The notes under the pieces are model-generated. The model made no database searches and had not been told where the DNA came from. It saw only the letters and a list, made by a program, of their open reading frames with translations. From NCBI GenBank assembly GCA_019359215.1, contig JAHHHS010000027.1, positions 1-64,000 of the forward strand: a DNA stretch of 64,000 nucleotides, given 5' to 3'. Shown here piece after piece: positions 1 through 7,727 of the stretch. Source of the stretch: Nostoc indistinguendum CM1-VF10 (GTDB taxonomy: Bacteria > Cyanobacteriota > Cyanobacteriia > Cyanobacteriales > Nostocaceae). Position numbers and translations under genes: made by a program. Position 1 is the first letter of the stretch. Every line of letters starts with the position of its first letter.

Positions 1-584
1 ATTATTTTCCCACAGACGTAAGAATAATAATATTTTTACTCTTTGTGATAGTTGTAATTAAAAATCCCTTTTTAAAAATTGTAAAATTTACTTGCTTACT
101 ATCGCTTTTTAAGCACTAGCCTGTGAACATCAACCGAGGGCGCGGCGAAGCCGCGCCGAGGTCAATTGTGCCAGTTGCGTAAGTCCTGAATTTATTTATT
201 TTTCTACTTAAAAAGAAATTTAACTACCTAATGTGACGTTTATTACAAAGTATTTATATTGGTAATTTCATTAGGTAAATAACACTTAATAAAATTACAA
301 CTATAGTTTTCATGCGTACGAACAATATTCAGTATTATTACTGTTTTAAAAACATACTGTAAAGAAGACATTAGTTGGCAGAAGGAAAAAGTTCAGAAAG
401 TCTAGTAGCAAATATAAAGTCTTAATAGGAGATTAAAGTTAGAAACTTATTATAGATTCAGCGTTTAAAAATCCTATAAAAATAAATATTACTTTGCTTA
501 AAACGACATATTTAGTATTAGACAAGAAAAGCAGTAAGAGTAAGTTAATTTCCTTAAAATTTCAATAGGGCAAAATATAAAGCA
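1..584. other. Intergenic region, AT-rich
   Basis: No gene could be supported here. The stretch is AT-rich with stop codons in all frames. Its only notable structure is a GC-rich hairpin at 139-157, listed separately. The 150 or so bases before 585 probably hold the promoter of the diguanylate cyclase, but I see no clear box elements. Confidence 0.6.
139..157. repeat. Perfect 8-bp GC-rich hairpin
   Basis: GGCGCGGC, a GAA loop and GCCGCGCC form a perfect 8-bp stem in an otherwise AT-rich spacer. This type of GC-rich palindrome is typical of the dispersed small repeats of Nostoc genomes. No T-tract follows, so it is not a convincing terminator. Confidence 0.7.
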
Positions 585-1610
585 ATGAATATTTCTATTC
601 TGGTCTTTGGAAAAAATAACTTTATCGCCACACTTCCAGATCAGATCCGTTGTGCGACTGCTTTTAATGTAGAAGTTATAGATAATCTGAATCAAGCAGT
701 GTCGCGGATTCAAATGACACCCCCCGATATAATACTTGTGCAGGCTAGCCTGGATGGCAGTATAGAACTTTGTAGTTGGTTGAAAGACCAGACAAAACTA
801 TCCTGGATATACTGTATTCTTTTCGAGGATCGTTCTCAGCAGCTTACTGATAGAACTAAGTATGGTTGGCAAAAGGAATTGGAGATGAGTGCTGCGGCAT
901 TAAAGCAAGGAGCCGATGCTTATATTTGGCATCTTATTGAAGAAAAAACAGAGCATAGTTTGGCAGAGTTGAGTGCCAATCATGGACTAATACTTGCTCA
1001 ATTAACTGTTGGCTTACGGAAAGCGCAAAAATACCGAGATTTGATTCAAACAAATGATATGTTATCAGCGATCGCTTTATCTGACTCGTTAACAGAATTA
1101 AATAATCGTCGTGCTTTAGAACGGGACTTACCCAGGCAAATTAAAAAAGCTAAGACTCAACAAAATTCCCTGAGTTTGATTATTTTAGATGTAGATCATT
1201 TCAAGAAAGTTAACGATACTCACGGGCATTTAGTTGGCGATCGCATTTTGCAGCTACTATGTCAGCGTCTGCGACACAATCTGCGCTGTCAAGACACAGC
1301 ATTTCGCTATGGTGGCGAAGAATTTGTGATTCTTCTGGCTAACACTACCGATGAGGAGGCACTATTAGTAGCCCGTCATCTCAATCGGGTAGTCAGCGAC
1401 AAACCATTCTCACTCAGCAATAAACTGACAATTAATATCACCATTAGTCTGGGTACAGCCTCTCTGAAAGCTGAGGATGATGATCAAGGAGTAAGTCTGT
1501 TGCATCGTGCCGATCAATGCTTGCTACAGGCAAAAACTGCTGGGCGTAATCGGGTTATTGCCTCAAACTATTTATCTCATGTTCCACATTTAAAAGTTGT
1601 TTCTTCTTAA
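585..1610 (+). CDS. GGDEF diguanylate cyclase with receiver-like N-terminus
   Basis: Probably makes cyclic di-GMP from two GTP. The C-terminal half is a GGDEF domain with the active-site motif GGEEF at residues 243-247. An RxxD inhibitory site (RCQD, 234-237) sits five residues before it, as expected for product feedback inhibition. The first ~125 residues look like a receiver fold (the DIILVQ strand ends near residue 52), but the usual acidic pair and phospho-acceptor Asp are not evident, so it is probably a pseudo-receiver. There is no membrane segment, so the protein is cytoplasmic. It stands alone; the next gene points the other way. The GGDEF call is secure, the input signal unknown. Confidence 0.93.
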   Translation: MNISILVFGKNNFIATLPDQIRCATAFNVEVIDNLNQAVSRIQMTPPDIILVQASLDGSIELCSWLKDQTKLSWIYCILFEDRSQQLTDRTKYGWQKELEMSAAALKQGADAYIWHLIEEKTEHSLAELSANHGLILAQLTVGLRKAQKYRDLIQTNDMLSAIALSDSLTELNNRRALERDLPRQIKKAKTQQNSLSLIILDVDHFKKVNDTHGHLVGDRILQLLCQRLRHNLRCQDTAFRYGGEEFVILLANTTDEEALLVARHLNRVVSDKPFSLSNKLTINITISLGTASLKAEDDDQGVSLLHRADQCLLQAKTAGRNRVIASNYLSHVPHLKVVSS

Positions 1611-1651
1611 AAGTAGGCATTGGGAAAGAGGAGACAGAAGTTTTTTAATTT

Positions 1652-2347
1652 TTAATTTTTAATTGATTTCTCCCCACTTACTCCTAACTCAGCATGACAA
1701 TCTTCTACCGAAGTGCGCTGTCGCATGGCATTAACTAAAGTCTCGTAGCTAGACCAATTTTCTTCCAATAGGGTTTTTGCCTGGAGGATATGAAACCGCA
1801 ATTTCTGCTGATAAACTGATTCAGAAAAGCCTAAAATTGTCAAGACTCCTATCAGCTTATTTTTATCATCACCTCCACCCTCAGCATTATTAAAAACTAG
1901 GGTTTCAGCAGTAATACCCGCCATCCAAACAGTGCAGTAGCGGTCTAGCATTTGGGCACTGATTTTACCCACTTCTAGTTGAGATGCTAATTCGCCATCA
2001 TCAAAGCTAACGCCGCCTTGCCCAGGTTGACCCTGTTTCCAGGCTTCCCAAGCGCTGAGGGTGTAGCCGGTAACGGGAATACCTAACAGGTAAGCAACCA
2101 AGAAATGCCCTGCTTCGTGGTGGACGATGCGATCGCGGTGTTCATTTGAAAATCCAGCAATCCAATCTAAAAAGATAGTACCACCCTTGCCTTGCAAGCT
2201 AAAACTATCTAACGTAGCTATGCCTAAGATGGTGAAGGTAGCAAGCGCTGGTACTGCGGGCGACAAGTGAATGAATGGCCCCAGTAGGCTGGACATGGTG
2301 ATGAGAAAAATAGATATTGCAACTAAATTTAGGCTAATCTGGCTCAT
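1652..2347 (-). CDS. Stand-alone M41-like zinc metalloprotease, membrane protein
   Basis: 231 residues with one or two hydrophobic helices in the first 47 residues and a zinc-protease HEAGH motif at 77-81, followed by an FtsH-like stretch (LLGIPVTGY). It resembles the protease domain of FtsH (M41) but has no AAA ATPase domain. Cyanobacteria and plastids carry such small proteins, usually annotated as ATP-dependent Zn protease. Without an ATPase it would have to work alone or with a partner; neither substrate nor partner is known from the sequence. The catalytic motif is intact. It is convergent with the diguanylate cyclase gene. Confidence 0.8.
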   Translation of the reverse strand: MSQISLNLVAISIFLITMSSLLGPFIHLSPAVPALATFTILGIATLDSFSLQGKGGTIFLDWIAGFSNEHRDRIVHHEAGHFLVAYLLGIPVTGYTLSAWEAWKQGQPGQGGVSFDDGELASQLEVGKISAQMLDRYCTVWMAGITAETLVFNNAEGGGDDKNKLIGVLTILGFSESVYQQKLRFHILQAKTLLEENWSSYETLVNAMRQRTSVEDCHAELGVSGEKSIKN

Positions 2348-2571
2348 TGAGAGTTTTTTGAAAATCTGCTTAATCTTTCTTCATTATGAGGCGATGCCAC
2401 AGCTTTTGTATCAAGGTGGTTGTAGCGATCGCTTAATTTTTTCATCTCACAGCTAATTAAATTACTGGCATTATAACGGATGTTTTCTCTATCACTAGCA
2501 TGATGGCTGCTTTTCCAATCGCAGACATAATGTGACGTTAGTAGATATAAAACATTAAGTAGGAGATGAAT

Positions 2572-2787
2572 GTGGCTGAACAATTCAAAAAGGGCGATCG
2601 GGTTGAATGGAACACTTCACAAGGCAAGACAACTGGCAAAGTAGTAAAGAAACTCACTTCACCTACAGATATTAAAGAACACCATATCGCTGCAAGTGAA
2701 GATAACCCTGAATACTTAGTTGAAAGTGATAAGACAGGAAAACAAGCTGCTCACAAGCCTGATGCTCTGAAGAAAGTAGAGGAGTAA
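2572..2787 (+). CDS. DUF2945 (HVA1/TUDOR-like) small protein
   Basis: About 71 residues matching the DUF2945 or hypervirulence-associated TUDOR family: FKKGDRVEWN near the start, then KTTGKVVKKLTSPT and DNPEYLVESDKTG. It is a small basic SH3-like fold of unknown role in bacteria. An upstream ATG at 2566 is in frame, but the AGGAG box (2561-2565) touches it. GTG at 2572 lies 6 nt after that box and gives the family-like start (M)AEQFKKGD, so I prefer it. Single gene, intact. Confidence 0.82.
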   Translation: MAEQFKKGDRVEWNTSQGKTTGKVVKKLTSPTDIKEHHIAASEDNPEYLVESDKTGKQAAHKPDALKKVEE

Positions 2788-2816
2788 TAGTTAATTATAA
2801 GCAAAGATATCAACTA

Positions 2817-2849
2817 ATGGTGCCGTACTCAATCTCGCTACGGCATCAT
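2817..2849. terminator. Hairpin between convergent genes
   Basis: An 11-bp stem (2817-2827 with 2839-2849, one G-U pair) and an 11-nt loop lie between the DUF2945 gene and the converging RTX gene. There is no strong T-tract on either side, so its role as a terminator is inferred from position only. Confidence 0.4.
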
Positions 2850-2933
2850 ACAATCCAAAATCTTTTAGGCGATTACTTGGGTAGTTAGAGGGCCGTTAAC
2901 GCCGTTTATTTTAGCAATTTCGACGGAGCCAAA

Positions 2934-3335
2934 TTACGAACCGCTACCATCTCTGTCGAAGAATAGAATCGAGCTATTGATGTCAAATCTAAAGCGTTGG
3001 TTGGTATTGGTGAAAGCACTACCAAGCCTGAATTGAGAAGCTTGTAATAGACCTACTTGGAGTTCACCTCCGAATCCAGATGCGGAAACTTGGATTTTAT
3101 CACCTTGAGATGCATTTAAGTCGTTGATAATATCGCCACCCTCTAAAGGACTGTTGTAACGGAAGATATCAGATCCTGCTCCACCAGTTAAGATATCTTT
3201 ACCCAATCCGCCAATCAGAATATCATTACCATCTCTACCATTAAGGTTATCATCTCCATTCAGGGCGTTGATTACATCGTTGTTGAGTGTACCGTTAAGA
3301 ACATTGTTTACAGAGGTTCCAGTGATAATAGCCAT
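2934..3335 (-). CDS. RTX-type calcium-binding protein, C-terminus cut by an in-frame stop
   Basis: 133 residues with hemolysin-type nonapeptide repeats (GRDGNDILI, GGLGKDILT, GGAGSDIFR) at about residues 33-59. These bind calcium and form a beta-roll in exported proteins. There is no N-terminal signal peptide; such proteins usually leave by type I secretion using a C-terminal signal. The reading frame ends at a TAA (2934-2936) right after DGSGS. Beyond it the frame continues for 22 more codons (FGSVEIAKINGVNGPLTTQ...) to a second stop at 2865. That tail looks like the normal end of this family, so the gene was probably shortened by a point mutation, possibly losing its export signal. Confidence 0.8.
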   Translation of the reverse strand: MAIITGTSVNNVLNGTLNNDVINALNGDDNLNGRDGNDILIGGLGKDILTGGAGSDIFRYNSPLEGGDIINDLNASQGDKIQVSASGFGGELQVGLLQASQFRLGSAFTNTNQRFRFDINSSILFFDRDGSGS

Positions 3336-3492
3336 AATTATTTATGAGGTAATTGGTGTTTTAAGTTACAAGGTCTGAAAATTAAAGATATGCTTACCTA
3401 TCGCAAGGATGCAGTACTTTCTTGTAAGCATATGTGTATTGTAAATATACAATATTTTTCCGGCTGCAAACAGCAACTTGCTGATTTTTACC

Positions 3493-4347
3493 TCAATCGG
3501 CAATTTTGACTTCAGGATTGTGCAATCGATAGCAGATAGCCTTGTCAAATAAAACCCGCTTGAATGATTCATCTAGGCTGATAGTCGTTTCACCACTACC
3601 CAGAAACAAGTAACCATCTGGCCTTAATTGCTGCTTAATCTTTTTTAGCAATGCTTTCTTGGTAACAACATCAAAGTAGATTAAAACATTCCGTAAAAAG
3701 ATAACGTCGAATTGCGGCAGAGATGACCAAGATTGCAAAAGATTCAACTGACGAAAATCAACCATCTGGCGGATTTGTTCCTTTATTTGCCAGTCAGTAT
3801 CTAGCTTTTGAAAGTAGCGATCACAAATATTTTTAGGAAGTCCACGATTTATTTCAAGTTGGTTATAATGCCCTTCGCGGGCACGCGTTAAAACCTTAGT
3901 AGAAAAATCAGTTGCAATTAATTTTACAGGCCAATTGGGAAGCATGGGAAAATGTTCATTAATTAGTATGGCGATGCTATAAGGTTCTTGTCCATTAGAG
4001 CAGGCAGCACACCAAATGTTGAGCGATCGCTCAATTTCTCGTTGTTTAATTAACTCTGGTAGCACATATTTTTTCAGCGCTTCAAAAGGGTGGCTATCAC
4101 GGAAGAATGAGGTTTCGTTAGTGACTAGCGCCTCGATTGTCTGGGCGTGAAGACTATTAAAGGGCTGAGTTCGCAAGTAAGTAATCAAATCAGCGATAGA
4201 AGCAAATCCTGCCGATTCGACAATTGGCTGCAAATGTAACTCTGCTAAATAAGTTTTATCACCAAACAACACAACTGCTGAATGATGATGAACTAATTGA
4301 CGAAGATATTCAAAATCAGTAGTGCTTACACCCATAATCTGTGTCAT
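3493..4347 (-). CDS. cheR: CheR chemoreceptor glutamate methyltransferase
   Basis: 284 residues, the usual CheR length. It transfers a methyl group from S-adenosylmethionine to receptor glutamates. An N-terminal helical CheR_N domain (1-75) leads into TNETSFFRD (76-84), the family signature, then the SAM-binding loop ACSNGQEPYS (115-124), and later the IFLRNVLIYFD motif. Its start codon shares one base with the cheB stop (TAATG at 4347), so the two are translationally coupled. Last gene of the minus-strand che operon. Intact. Confidence 0.95.
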   Translation of the reverse strand: MTQIMGVSTTDFEYLRQLVHHHSAVVLFGDKTYLAELHLQPIVESAGFASIADLITYLRTQPFNSLHAQTIEALVTNETSFFRDSHPFEALKKYVLPELIKQREIERSLNIWCAACSNGQEPYSIAILINEHFPMLPNWPVKLIATDFSTKVLTRAREGHYNQLEINRGLPKNICDRYFQKLDTDWQIKEQIRQMVDFRQLNLLQSWSSLPQFDVIFLRNVLIYFDVVTKKALLKKIKQQLRPDGYLFLGSGETTISLDESFKRVLFDKAICYRLHNPEVKIAD

Positions 4348-5408
4348 TACAGGTCTGAAGGAGGAACTTGATTGAAACCAATTCTGTGCATAATTTCATT
4401 TGCGATCTCATTAATTGGAAGAATTTTATTGGCAAGCCCGGCATTAACGACAAAACTAGGCATTCCCCACACGACGCTAGTAGCTTTATCTTGTGCAAGT
4501 ACCTGTCCACCTGCCTCGCGTATGCATTGACAGCCATGCAATCCATCTTGCCCCATACCAGTGAGAATAACTGCGATCGCCCCAGCCCCATAAACCTGTG
4601 CAACCGATCGCAACAGCACATCGACTGAAGGACGACAAGAATTTTCGGGAGATGCTTGATGGGTAGCAAGTCGAACCCCAGTTTTGTCGCGTTGCACAAT
4701 TAGATGAAAATCTCCTGGTGCAATCCAGACATGTCCTGGTTTTAGTATCTGTCCAGGAACCGCTTCATCTACTGGAATTTTGCACTTGGAAGCTAATTGT
4801 TTAGCTAGTAGTTTCGTAAACATTGGCGGCATGTGTTGCACAATCAAAATCGGCACTGATAAATCTGCTGGAAACTGCTTAAGCACTACAGCCAGCGCAT
4901 TTGGGCCTCCGGTAGAAACCCCAATTGCCACAACCTCCACCTGCTGTATATCGCTACGAACAGGAAAAATAACTGGATGGGTAATTACGCTGGGTGTGAA
5001 AAATGTACTAAATACCTTAATTTTAGGAATTAAATCATCCCGAATATGTTGGTTTGTTGCCTCTACACTTCCTAAGTTACTAGGTTTTGTGGCATAGTCT
5101 GAAGCACCTAAAGAAAGAGCTTCTAGGGTTGCGATCGCTCCCCTGTGCGTGAAGGTACTATACATAATCACTGGTAAACGTGGATACTTTTGTCGGATAG
5201 CGGACAGGGTTTGCAAACCATCCATCTCCGGCATCTCAATATCCAGGATGATCACATCGGGATTAACATGGGAAATCTTGGCAAGGGCAATGCGACCGTT
5301 AGCCGCGACTCCTACCACCTCCAGTTCTGGATCGCTAGACAAAATTTTACTTATTCGACTCCGTACTACTACGGAGTCATCGACAATTAGTACCCGGATT
5401 TTGGGCAT
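4347..5408 (-). CDS. cheB: CheB receptor methylesterase/deamidase
   Basis: 353 residues. The N-terminal receiver carries D10, D11 and phospho-acceptor D56; the C-terminal methylesterase has the catalytic triad S165 (GVSTGG), H192 (VQHMP) and D288 (GMGQDG). Phosphorylation by CheA should activate demethylation of the receptor, opposing CheR. The gene overlaps cheR by 1 nt. Its leader is unusual: the 80 bases before the ATG are mostly a G-rich heptamer repeat separating cheB from an inserted four-helix-bundle gene, so the original link to the mcp gene has been interrupted. Confidence 0.96.
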   Translation of the reverse strand: MPKIRVLIVDDSVVVRSRISKILSSDPELEVVGVAANGRIALAKISHVNPDVIILDIEMPEMDGLQTLSAIRQKYPRLPVIMYSTFTHRGAIATLEALSLGASDYATKPSNLGSVEATNQHIRDDLIPKIKVFSTFFTPSVITHPVIFPVRSDIQQVEVVAIGVSTGGPNALAVVLKQFPADLSVPILIVQHMPPMFTKLLAKQLASKCKIPVDEAVPGQILKPGHVWIAPGDFHLIVQRDKTGVRLATHQASPENSCRPSVDVLLRSVAQVYGAGAIAVILTGMGQDGLHGCQCIREAGGQVLAQDKATSVVWGMPSFVVNAGLANKILPINEIANEIMHRIGFNQVPPSDL

Positions 5409-5416
5409 TAGGTATT

Positions 5417-5478
5417 GGGGAGCAGGGGGCAGGGGGCAGGGGGCAGGGGGCAGGGAGCAGGGAGCAGGGGGCAGGGAG
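5417..5478. repeat. G-rich heptamer tandem repeat (GGGGGCA type)
   Basis: Tandem units of GGGGGCA and GGGAGCA form a G-rich tract on the plus strand, one of the short tandemly repeated families of heterocystous cyanobacteria. A tract of the same type in inverted orientation lies at 5877-5931, so the two bracket the small gene between them. Confidence 0.85.
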
Positions 5479-5489
5479 ATTATGGATAA

Positions 5490-5876
5490 TTAGCGTTTTA
5501 TGAGCCAGGGGGATGGATTGTTGATTATGATTACTAGAATGCCTAAAACTTGGTTGTAATTTCCATAAAGTTCTCTACCTGTATCAATATCTAAATAACT
5601 ACACTTGACAGCAAATTTCAACCAAGTCTGAGTCTCTGCTGCCTCTGCTTCCGAATCATTTAACTTAGCTACAAAAGCAGCTTCATATCGACGTTTTCTC
5701 CATGCTTCCGCCAGATTTGCACATACAGAACGTGACGATCTACGAATTTGGTCGGTCAAGGGATATCTCTCTTCTACAGGAAACTTCTTGGATAGTTCAA
5801 ATATTTTCATGGCTGTATCAAATGCCATTTTGTATACTTCCAAGTCTTCATGACTTTTAATTGGTTCTTTTTCCAT
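5490..5876 (-). CDS. Four-helix-bundle protein (S23/23S rRNA intervening-sequence family)
   Basis: 128 residues of the four-helix-bundle family related to proteins encoded in 23S rRNA intervening sequences (HEDLEVYKMAFD, LTDQIRRSSRSVCANLAEAW, ETQTWLKFA). Related bundles (Avd) assist diversity-generating reverse transcriptases, but I see no reverse transcriptase or template repeat here. The function is unknown. It sits inside the che operon on the same strand, bracketed by inverted heptamer tracts, which looks like an insertion into the operon. Intact; ATG at 5876 directly follows the C-rich tract. Confidence 0.85.
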   Translation of the reverse strand: MEKEPIKSHEDLEVYKMAFDTAMKIFELSKKFPVEERYPLTDQIRRSSRSVCANLAEAWRKRRYEAAFVAKLNDSEAEAAETQTWLKFAVKCSYLDIDTGRELYGNYNQVLGILVIIINNPSPWLIKR

Positions 5877-5931
5877 TCCCCCTGCCCCCTGCTCCCTGCC
5901 CCCTGCCCCCTGCCCCCTGCCCCCTGCCTCT
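5877..5931. repeat. C-rich heptamer tandem repeat (TGCCCCC type)
   Basis: Seven or so TGCCCCC/TGCTCCC units. The tract is the inverted counterpart of 5417-5478 and ends 3 nt from the mcp stop codon. The two tracts could pair across the four-helix-bundle gene in a transcript or mark the ends of a mobile cassette. Confidence 0.85.
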
Positions 5932-5934
5932 TAC

Positions 5935-7239
5935 TTAATATTTAAACTGATTGACGACTTTCTGTAAATCTACTGCCATTCGGGACAGTTCTGTAGCTGC
6001 CTCTAAAGTATTACTGGTTCCAGTAGTCGTACTTTGAGTATTGAGTGCCACAATTCCAATACTTTTGGCAATATCTGATGTTCCTTTGGCTGCCTCAGCC
6101 ATATTTCGACCAATTTCATTGGTAGTTGCTGTTTGTTCCTCAATAGCACTGGCGATCGTGCTTTGGAAGTCGTTGATTTGATTGATAATACTAGTAATTT
6201 GAGTGATGGCTTGAACGGCACTTTTTGTATCTGTCTGAATGGCTTCAATTCGCAAGCTTATATCTTCAGTCGCACTTGCCGTTTGTTTGGCTAATTCTTT
6301 CACCTCGTTGGCGACTACGGCAAATCCCCTACCTGCATCCCCGGCTCTAGCCGCCTCAATGGTAGCATTGAGTGCTAGCAAGTTTGTTTGCCCTGCGATC
6401 GAGGTAATGACTTTAATAACTTTGCCAATTTCGATGCTGCTTTGACCGAGTTTGTTAATTGTCTCGTTCGTGCGTTCAGCTGTTTTAACTGCCTCAGTCG
6501 TCACCTTTGCTCCTTGGGTAACGGTCTTAGCAATTTCTCGAATGCTAGCATTCATCTCTTCCACGGCAGTCACAACTGTATTGGTATTTTGACTTACCTG
6601 TTCAGCAGAGGCAGAGGCAGAAGTGGCTTGTTCGGCTGTTTGTTCGGCGTTCTCAGTCATTTCTTTACTGACTGCGGTCAGTTGTTCTGCGGAAGACGCA
6701 ACTGCTGTTGCCACCTCTGTCATCTGTCTGATTGAAGACTTTAGGCTGCTAATCATCTGATTTGCATTATCTGTGAGCTGCTTAAACTCTCCTGCATTGC
6801 TTGCCTCTATTTGCTTGGATAAATTTCCTTGAGCGACGGCAAGGCTAACCTCATTAATACCTTTTATCTGCTCTTTTAAATTCGTAGACATTTGATTCAA
6901 GTTGTCGAGCGATTCTTTCCAACTCCCACCTGCTCCTTTGACAACAGCTTGAGAACCAAGTTTTCCTTGGATACCAATCTCGGATGCCAAGCGATTAACT
7001 TCGTTAGCAAAGTTTTGATTTAAACTCACCAATTCATTAAAAACTGAGATGATTTCACCCAGTTCATTATTCTCATCAGCTAAACGGACGGTAAAATCAC
7101 CGTTTTTTGCCGCCTTAAGTGCTATTAGTAACGCTTGCAATTGCACTTTTATTACACTGTCATCGGTCGGTTGCAAATCTGCACTATCTACCGAGGGAGA
7201 TTTTGAGTTGGCTGTTTTTCCAGCCCGATTTGTAGTCAT
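5935..7239 (-). CDS. Soluble methyl-accepting chemotaxis protein
   Basis: 434 residues and no transmembrane segment. Residues ~30-180 look like HAMP-type helical repeats; 180-434 is the signalling coiled coil with the conserved hairpin tip around 282-317 (AGQTNLLALNATIEAARAG, GRGFAVVANEVKELA). A receptor of this type signals from the cytoplasm through CheW to CheA. No ligand domain is evident, so the input may come through protein partners or redox/light components. AGGAGCG lies just before the ATG, 17 nt after the cheW stop. Glutamine/glutamate pairs in the coiled coil suit modification by the nearby CheR and CheB. Confidence 0.93.
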   Translation of the reverse strand: MTTNRAGKTANSKSPSVDSADLQPTDDSVIKVQLQALLIALKAAKNGDFTVRLADENNELGEIISVFNELVSLNQNFANEVNRLASEIGIQGKLGSQAVVKGAGGSWKESLDNLNQMSTNLKEQIKGINEVSLAVAQGNLSKQIEASNAGEFKQLTDNANQMISSLKSSIRQMTEVATAVASSAEQLTAVSKEMTENAEQTAEQATSASASAEQVSQNTNTVVTAVEEMNASIREIAKTVTQGAKVTTEAVKTAERTNETINKLGQSSIEIGKVIKVITSIAGQTNLLALNATIEAARAGDAGRGFAVVANEVKELAKQTASATEDISLRIEAIQTDTKSAVQAITQITSIINQINDFQSTIASAIEEQTATTNEIGRNMAEAAKGTSDIAKSIGIVALNTQSTTTGTSNTLEAATELSRMAVDLQKVVNQFKY

Positions 7240-7256
7240 TGCAAAGCGCTCCTGAA

Positions 7257-7727
7257 TTATTCAATAATCGGATTTGTTAAATTAACATCTAGAATTTTCT
7301 CGGCATCTAGAACTAACAGAAATCCCTCTGGGAGCGGGTAAGCTCCTGCTAGCATCTGACGCATTCTACCTTTTAACGTTGCGGGTGGGGGTTGAAAGGT
7401 GTTTTGTTCAAACTCTAAAACATCTCCCACATAATCGACGTTTAGACTGACTACTTCATGCTCAGAACACACAATGATATTAAAACCCTGCGGTTCATCT
7501 ACAAAACTTGTAGTTGATTGTGTCTGCGGTTCGCTCATCTCTAATCGATGCTGCAAATCGATGACAGTAATAATTTGTCCACGTAAATTAATCAACCCAT
7601 AGATATCTGGTGGTGCTAAAGGTACACGAGTCGTTGCTTGTGGATGAATCACTTCTTGAACGTGTTGCACGTCAATACCAAAGTAAACTCCTTTGAGAAA
7701 AAATGTGCAAATTTGTTGTTCAGCCAT
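7257..7727 (-). CDS. cheW: CheW coupling protein
   Basis: 156 residues forming one CheW domain (ICTFFLKGVYFGIDV at the start, then VPLAPPDIYGLINLRGQI, DLQHRL). It bridges the receptor and the CheA kinase. The start overlaps the cheA end by 8 nt, so the two are coupled. Intact. Confidence 0.94.
   Translation of the reverse strand: MAEQQICTFFLKGVYFGIDVQHVQEVIHPQATTRVPLAPPDIYGLINLRGQIITVIDLQHRLEMSEPQTQSTTSFVDEPQGFNIIVCSEHEVVSLNVDYVGDVLEFEQNTFQPPPATLKGRMRQMLAGAYPLPEGFLLVLDAEKILDVNLTNPIIE

Noticed and set aside
2344..2583. 79-codon minus-strand frame between the protease and the DUF2945 gene
   Set aside because: Overlaps the promoter region of the DUF2945 gene, no SD and no recognisable motif.
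5490..5876. Diversity-generating retroelement (the four-helix bundle as Avd)
   Set aside because: No reverse transcriptase, template repeat or variable repeat within reach.
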